A stretch of 64,000 nucleotides of DNA, taken from the NCBI GenBank assembly GCA_008638375.1, contig CM018051.1, positions 28,889,344 to 28,953,343 of the forward strand. Reading direction: 5' to 3'. Below the pieces are notes generated by a model that made no database searches, was not told the DNA's origin, and saw nothing but the letters and a program-made list of their open reading frames with translations. The DNA comes from Nyssa sinensis (Eukaryota > Streptophyta > Magnoliopsida > Cornales > Nyssaceae). Positions within the stretch are counted from its first letter, which is position 1. Every line of letters begins with the position of its first letter. The translations under genes and the position numbers were made by a program. Below, one piece after another: positions 57,799-64,000 of this stretch.

Positions 57799-58738
57799 TG
57801 CACTTCTTTATCAGCCCCTCCTTCAGTTCTAGGACAAGTAATATCATCCCAAGCGACTTTGGATCCCAAATGGATGAGATGGTTGTCGCTCCAAAGAAAA
57901 GATCTCATGGCTTGTTCAACTTGATTAATCACCTTCTTAGGGAGAACGAAATGGGATGACCAAGAGACCTGAATGCTAAAAATCACGGATTTGATCAGTT
58001 GAAGCCGACCTGCGTAGGATAAGGATTTGCTAGACCAATGAGTGATTTTTCCAATGATGTGGTCAACCAAGGTTTTACAATCCTGGGCTTTCAGCTTGGT
58101 AGAGATCAAAGGAACTCTAAGGTATCGAATAGGGAGGGATCCTTCAGGGAATCCAATATGATTAATAATATGATGCTTGAGGTTGCTATCCACTCTAGAA
58201 AGGAAAATGTTACTTTTAGAGGCATTGTGAAAAAGACCAGAGAAGGAAGCATATGTGTCAAACCCTTCTTTGCGAGTAGAGGCTAAAAGGAGATCTCCAT
58301 GACAGAAAAGCATAATATCATTAGCAAAGCAAAGATGAGTTAGCTGAGTCTTATGACATCTCCAATGGTACTTAAATTGAGGAACAACTAATTTCTGATG
58401 AAGAATCAAAGAGAGCACATCCATAGCAAGCACAAAAAGATAGGGGGAGAGAGGATTTCCTTGCCTTAGACCCGTAGCTCCAGGAAAGAAACCTTCAAGC
58501 TCACCATTAATAACAACTGAGAAACGGGGAGTAGATATGCAGCAATAAATTCAATCAATAAACAGTTGAGGAAATCCCATAATGCTCAAAATGTCCATTA
58601 TAAACTCCCACCGCATTAAGTCAAAGGCTTTCTTAAGACCAACTTTCATTGTACAACGAGGAGAGCCTGAGTTCTTATGGTAATTGTGCATGAGTTCTTG
58701 GGCAAGAAAGATAGGCTTGCAAATTGTGATCCTTCCTT
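57799..58738 (-). pseudogene. LINE L5, RT segment (minus)
   Basis: The minus strand encodes RT and connection sequence: VDLKK-like region, MDVLSLILHQK, CFANDIMLFCHGD, PIRYLRVPLISTKLKAQDCK, FLWSDNHLIHLGSKVAWDD. The catalytic FADD reads FAND, which would abolish activity even if the frame were open. It lies between two plus-strand segments. Confidence 0.82.
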
Positions 58739-59747
58739 AGCTAACACAAGTAACATGCATAGACCTGGTATTCGTGGACAAGGCAGAACACTATCCCCTC
58801 CATGGGCGCGTGCGGCTCCCTCAAAAGAAAGTGGGAGTGGGTTATTTTCTCACTCAAGCTACCCTACTGCCCACTCTCCCTACGTGCAAATTGGTGAAAC
58901 TAATGGATTTAATCCTACGGCTGGTAATAGTGGAGATCAAAAAGCAGCACAACCTACAGCTATTTCATCTATAGCTAGTGCCCCCTCTGGCGCTGTCATA
59001 GCTAGTCAAAGTAACAGCCTTGTTGGCACTCACCTAACCACCACCCAAACTAGTGAAAGGGGCCATTACTCTAACCCCTATGCGTCACATGAAAAAGCAA
59101 AGGGGCTTGCACCACCGGTCAATGATAATATTTGCTGTGGTCCCCACCAAATTTCTCCTTCTACTCTTAAAGACGCTAACTGATCCACCTAATTCTGAAG
59201 CCTATCGAGTTTCCAAGACTTTGCCATTCCTTGCAGCAAACCTTACTGCGGCAGAACTGCAGCTTCCCTCCTTAGCAGTAGGTCCGTCTAACCCCTTGCT
59301 TCAGCACCGAGGTAAGTCAACTTCTTCTTCTTCACTCCATCTTCCTGCTGGTCCTGTGCCCACTCCCGTCTGGTCCTCGCTTTTCCAAAAACCTCCCTCC
59401 CCAAAAAAATTCACTTTGGAATACAAGAAACCAAATACAGTGGTCGACTATTTTTCAGACAAGAAAACATCACGGTCCAACCTCCCTAGAAAGTCCATCA
59501 AGCTGGCATCTCAGACTGGGAAAACACCATGGTCGGCTATTTTTTAGACAAGAAAATGCCATTTCTCTAGGTCAAAAAAGTTATAGAAAAACTCTGGAGC
59601 AAAGAAGGGTTAAATTCCATTCTCACCAATGGCAATGGATTCTATTTTTTCAAATTTGATTCTATGCATGCTATCAACTCTATCCTTGAAGGAGGGCTTT
59701 GGCACTTCTTTGGGCGACATATCATTCTACAAAAATGGCACGCTACC
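58739..59747 (+). pseudogene. LINE L5, ORF1 N-terminal half (plus)
   Basis: The plus strand carries ORF1 N-terminal sequence (LANTSNMHRPGIRGQGRTLS, GNSGDQKAAQPTAISS) and the beginning of the DUF4283 core (PVWSSLFQKPPSPKKFTLEY, then FKFDSMHAINSILEGGLWHF). A stop lies at 59181. A stretch at about 59441-59470 looks like a copy of the downstream 59526-59556, inserted out of place. It ends at about 59747, where gypsy gag begins. Confidence 0.8.
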
Positions 59748-60012
59748 TCCTCTAGGTCTGCCCATTCCACCCATTCCAACTTCAGATGCGATGTCTTCCT
59801 CGGCCTCATCTTCTTCGTTCTCATATTCATTTTCAATGATAGGCTCCCGTCTCTTCCTATCTTGCCCACCTTACAGATTTCTAATCATGACCTCTTGCTT
59901 ATCCATTGTATACCTCATCTCCCCCAACACCAAATTCAATCGTTCAAACTGTTGTTGCATGGCCTGCAAAACAAAGAATGAGTTAGCCGCCTCCTCCTTA
60001 GCCAACTATGAG
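59748..60012 (-). pseudogene. Ty3/gypsy gag N-terminal fragment (minus)
   Basis: Matches, in reverse, the gag start at 46960-47080: the CATGCAACAACAGTTTGAACG and GGATAAGCAAGAGGTCATGA-type words are recognisable. It is not open over its length. Confidence 0.7.
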
Positions 60013-60184
60013 TGTAGAGGATAACAAAAAGGAGATGGAGGTGGCTATGATTCGGGCTAATGTAGAGGAGGATCGGGAGGCCACAATGGCTAGATTTTTA
60101 AATGGTCTAAATAGGAACATAGGCAATGTAGTTGAGTTGTAGCCATTATGTGGAGGCAGAAGACATGGTACACATGGCTATGAA
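60013..60184 (+). pseudogene. Ty3/gypsy gag middle fragment (plus)
   Basis: Encodes EMEVAMIRANVEEDREATMA, then RFLNGLNRN, followed by a frame change. It is the same part of gag as 55935-56200 on the minus strand. It is cut at 60184 by the chromovirus-type element that fills the right end. Confidence 0.8.
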
Positions 60185-61094
60185 TGTCACGACCCGAAAC
60201 CCACCCTATGCGGATCTCGTGTCGCGGGGCCGACCCGAAGGCCGTCCCTACTTTTTCCATTCCTGTATCATAGTACTAATATGCAAAGTACTAAAACCTC
60301 AAACCAATAATAGCGGAAGTCTTATCAGTAATAGTACATCAGCGGAAGTCTTTCAATACACAATGTTAGCGGAAGTCTTTACAATACACAATATGGTTCT
60401 ACATTAACAAAATAAGAACCAAACGTAACCAGCACCCGAGGGTGGTGAATACATGGGAGAACTAAAACATAGACTGATACGTTTCCTCAAAATGTCCTCC
60501 TATGCTCTCAGACTCCTACTGGGGTCTTGCAGCGTCATCACCTGAAATGGGGGTAAATGGGTGGAATGAGCTACGAGAGCTCAGCAAGTAAAAACAGATC
60601 TCCGACACTGGTATCGATAAGATACAAATCCATGGATAAGATTATGATAGCCAATCATAAGGAAGGAGATGCTGTGATAGCCAATGAGAACAGTTGCCAT
60701 GAAGGCCAATGAATAATAAGTCACAAAGCTCAATTAGGAGTAATAGATACACCATCAACATGAATCTATCGACAACAATACAACAACAAGAAGTACTGCC
60801 ACAATAAACCGATCACAATCAATTCAATGAAGAGTGTCTTCTCAGTTTAAGATAAGTCATAAGGAATAGTGTCATTCAATAACGTAATCATATCAATTCT
60901 TAAGAGATGCATTTACTCAGTTCTCAGGCAAAATGCCAATGCAATGTAAATGAAATGCCAATGGAAATGCAATGAAAATGCCAATGTTCATGCCAGTCAA
61001 TTGTCGGTGGAAAGCCTTCGAGGAATTCATTCCTGCCACCTGTCCATTCATGTACTTGACCCTTAGGTCTCCAGTCAATCAGAAAGCATCAAAT

Positions 61095-61538
61095 GGATGT
61101 TGTGACTGAGCACAAATCCCGTATTCATAACATATTATGATTATTCATAATTCCATTGAAGTATAAAATGGAATATCATATATTCAATAAAGACATAGCA
61201 GTAAGCCTTTCAAGGCATGGTTGAACACGATAACAATGATACAACAGTTAATCAATGTCCACAAGATAGAACAATATCACATTTGTGGATAGCAATAGCA
61301 TGAGGTACTTTCAAGAATGGATATTGTGACTGAGCACAAATCCGGTATTCATAACATATCATGATCATTCGTGATTCCATAGAAGTATAAAATGGAATAT
61401 CCAATATTCAATGAAAGCATAATAGTAAGCCTTTCAAGGCATGGTTCAACGTGATAACAATGATACGACAATTAACCAATGTCCACAAGATAGAACAATA
61501 TCACATTGTGGATAGCAATAACATGAGGTACTTTCAAG
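61095..61538. repeat. 224-bp tandem duplication in LTR i
   Basis: Two head-to-tail units begin GGATGTTGTGACTGAGCAC (61095) and GGATATTGTGACTGAGCAC (61319) and stay closely similar to GGTACTTTCAAGA. Solo LTR e has only one such unit (around 18030-18260, opposite strand). Confidence 0.85.
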
Positions 61539-63054
61539 AGTACAAGTTTGGCAGTAAAGAGAATAAACTTGTCTTGGAAACACCATATGGAAGAGAAAAG
61601 GGAATTTACTTACCTCTATCGTGATTCTAGATCAGAAATCCGTGAGTGTACCCTTGCCTTTTGAGTTCCCTATATATCAGTGAATACGTTTTAGAATAAA
61701 TGCTATTCATCAAATTTTATGCCTTTCTATGATAAGTATTTCAAATACTAATTTAGACTTTACCATTGTGTCCGGAATGCCGAAGAAAGTCGATTTAGGC
61801 TTTCGCGGAATTCCATTTGGACTTTTGTACTAAAAAGGGCAAAATGGTCGTTTTGCACTTTTATGTATTTTATCCTTCGGGGTCCCGTCTCGTAAAACGG
61901 AACCCACCGTTGGACTCAGAATGTCCGAGATAATAAGTTTTGACTATTCATTTGCCTCGTTTGGACTTCGTTTGACCCATATTTGAAATAGGGGTATTTT
62001 CGTAAAATTAATATTTTATTAATTTTTTAATGTTTGGGCAACAGTGAAATTTCTTAAAATATTTGGGGTCAAAGTGGAATTTCCTTAAGTTCCGGTCTGA
62101 ACCAGTGGGCTCACGGCTAGAAACCCTAAACCGGTTCGGTCCTCCCCTGAACCAAACGGTTCAGTCCATTCAGAGAACCGGATTCCAATATCCTGGTTCT
62201 AACCCTTATCCGTGGTTGGAATAAGCCCAGACCCAATTTCTATTTCCTATCCCCATAGCCAAACAAGCCCATTTCATTTAATTTTAAAACATAAAACGAC
62301 ACAGTATCATGCCCAGTTCATATCTGGTCGGGTACTGACCCGACCCAAACCCAAACCCGTTTCAGTTTTGACCCGACAGCCCCAACGACTTTCCGGTCGT
62401 CTTCCCCGAGAGTCCGGTAGGGTTCCGGTGGTGAACAGTCACCTTCTCCGGCGACGGCCACCGGAATGCGACCACTTTTCAACCTGTTTTGAACACCGTT
62501 TTCTTCCTCTCTTCCCAAGGATCCCAACCCTAGCCTTAGTTTTCATCAAGACCCTCCCCATCTTTACGAATATGAGGTTTAAGGGCTCGGCCCGATTTTC
62601 CGGTGACCTGTATTTTTCCCATTTCGTGACTTTTTGAGTACTGTTTTGGCCCTAATCCGTTTCAAATGGTTTTCTGCACCTCTAAGGATCATTTTCATAA
62701 ACAAATTTCAAAGTTTTAAACGTAAAATCAGTGAAACCCAGATTATCCTCCCGAACCTGCAACTCGGATTTTCTCTTTGGTTTCTTAACCATTTTCTATC
62801 ATTCTTCTTGCATTTAGTTCCATATTTCATGCCATTCTAGACCCTACATTCAAAATAAATCGAATCATGCTATAACACTTCAAAACAGAAACAGTGGTTT
62901 ACCTATGCTTTCGGTTTCTCTTGGTGTTGAGCCCCTCTTCCTTGCGCCTCTACTCCAGATTTGTTCCCCTTCCTTCTTACTCCAAAACTCTCTTTTCCTT
63001 TTTGATTTCCTTCTCCCGAGAGTGAGAGATCACATGCATGAAATAAGCTTTTCA

Positions 63055-63060
<6 letters not shown>

Positions 63061-63088
<28 letters not shown>
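63061..63088. repeat. (TC)n microsatellite
   Basis: Fourteen TC units in the first exon-like part of LTR i. Similar CT/GA-rich DNA occupies this position in LTRs e, f and g. Confidence 0.9.
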
Positions 63089-63727
63089 GTCAGACCTCAC
63101 CATGCCCTGTGACCTTCTTACACACTCCAACACCTAATTCTGTCACCACCATTCCCTATTGAGTGTTATACACTCAACTCCTCACACACACACATTGAAC
63201 CGTACACACACACACACTTTTTGATACATATATATATATATATACATATAAATCACCCACTCACACACACTTGCACGGCTGATAGCAGCCTTTGCCCACT
63301 TTTCTTTTCCTTTTTATTTTAATTTAAAATACACACATATATATACATATATATTTATATTATAATACATTATATAATATATATATATACATGTATAACC
63401 CATAATTATACATATTTTATACGTACCTATACGCCCATACATATACGCATATACTTAAACTCTGGGCATGTATGCATACACTAATTTTCAGTATACTACG
63501 TGTCTGTGAAACATGGGCATGCATGGAATACGTGCGTGCACGCTTTACGATGCAATGTCCCGGGGTGCTCGGGTGTTACCCAGCACCTGTTATACATTTC
63601 AATCATTTTCCATTTCCAGTCATTCATTTTCGTGAAATACCGTGATATACCTTTCCTACCGTTCAAGTTACATATTTCAATCGACCTACCTCGGTATATG
63701 TGACGTATCCCGGGTCGGGATATTACA

Positions 63728-63740
63728 TTTTTACCTCCTT
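63728..63740 (-). other. Polypurine tract of the right-edge element
   Basis: The minus strand reads AAGGAGGTAAAAA immediately before the LTR start TGTAATATCCC. It primes plus-strand DNA synthesis. Confidence 0.85.
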
Positions 63741-63775
63741 AAAAATAAGTTTGTCCTCAAACTTAGCATATACTA

Positions 63776-64000
63776 CTATGAAAATAAATGTGGGTACTTG
63801 GCGCGCATATCATCTTCTCGCTCCCAAGTAGCCTCTTCCATCCGGTGATTTCTCCACAGAACTTTGACTAATGGAATAGTCTTGTTCCGTAGTACCTGAT
63901 CTCGACGGTCCAAAATCTGAACTGGATGTTCTATGTAACTCAGATTTTTCTGGACATCTAACGGTTCGTGCTCGATCACTTGATCTGCACTCTGTATACA
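63776..64000 (-). CDS. Ty3/gypsy pol C-terminus, chromodomain-like (partial)
   Basis: Open from the right edge to TAG at 63776. The residues (PVQILDRRDQVLRNKTIPLV, then KVLWRNHRMEEATWEREDDM and KYPHLFS) are the standard end of chromovirus integrases. The KVLWRN..EEATWE pattern is the chromodomain-like part that is thought to guide integration. No stop or shift occurs in the 75 codons visible, so the element may have an intact pol beyond the window. The stop is followed within 50 bp by the polypurine tract and 3' LTR, as expected. Confidence 0.85.
   Translation of the reverse strand, partial: CIQSADQVIEHEPLDVQKNLSYIEHPVQILDRRDQVLRNKTIPLVKVLWRNHRMEEATWEREDDMRAKYPHLFS

Larger units (their letters stand above)
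60185..63727 (-). mobile_element. 3' LTR i of a chromodomain-type Ty3/gypsy element (3,543 bp)
   Basis: On the minus strand it begins TGTAATATCCCGACCCGGG at 63727, directly after a polypurine tract. It ends GGGTTTCGGGTCGTGACA at 60185, inside gypsy gag sequence. Because pol coding sequence precedes it (63776-64000), this is a true 3' LTR and dates the whole long-LTR family to chromovirus-type elements. Splice-like landmarks (minus): donor CATAG|GTAAAC near 62903, mini-exon 61614-61669 with GTAAGT donor, acceptor TTTCAG|GTGATGACG at 60542. A 224-bp tandem duplication is inside. Confidence 0.9.

Noticed and set aside
62212..62637. 141-codon plus-strand ORF in LTR i
   Set aside because: It runs against the LTR direction, has Pro/Arg-rich low-complexity composition and is not kept in LTR e. 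It is a chance frame.

Overview
The window is a piece of repeat-rich plant nuclear DNA, most likely from a eudicot. It has AT-rich spacers, many (TA)n tracts, plant-type LINEs with a DUF4283/zinc-knuckle ORF1, Ty3/gypsy elements with initiator-Met-type primer sites, and a Tat-lineage element. I found no host gene with an intact structure, no rRNA or tRNA gene and no CRISPR array. Nearly every base belongs to a retrotransposon or a fragment of one. The species cannot be named from this sequence alone.

Layout. 1-3705: two related long LTRs that interrupt a minus-strand LINE (L4, 3706-6833). 6864-11845: an internally deleted Ty3/gypsy element (5' LTR remnant, primer site, gag zinc knuckle, polypurine tract, 3' LTR). 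11967-12262: a 5'-truncated LINE tail (L0). 12325-30915: one minus-strand LINE (L2) split by two solo LTRs (e, f) and by a second LINE (L3), which is itself split by solo LTR g. Target-site duplications mark the insertions. 30916-31900: a gypsy integrase fragment. 31901-35992: a truncated Tat-type gypsy element (LTR, primer site, gag, protease, RT). 35993-37460: part of another long LTR (h). 37753-44183: the best-preserved LINE (L1), with an intact 824-codon ORF1 and an ORF2 broken by one frameshift. 44184-48140: rearranged gypsy fragments around an LTR and its primer site. 49181-52817: a minus-strand long LTR (j) that carries a dynamin-like gene fragment. 52818-60184: a patchwork of LINE and gypsy pieces in alternating orientation. 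60185-64000: the 3' LTR (i) and the pol C-terminus of a chromodomain-type Ty3/gypsy element that runs off the right edge.

Two groups dominate. One is a LINE family whose copies share a 5' hairpin, a four-base ORF1/ORF2 overlap and a GAGGG/CCCTC hairpin just before the poly(A). The other is a Ty3/gypsy chromovirus-like family with LTRs of 3.3-4.1 kb. In the copies I could compare, these LTRs carry a conserved series of splice-like signals: a donor, a 51-59 nt mini-exon, and a downstream CAG acceptor. One LTR (f) has gained an additional exon-like block with a 94-codon ORF of unknown function. These LTR signals, the extra ORF and the captured dynamin fragment are the points most worth following up.
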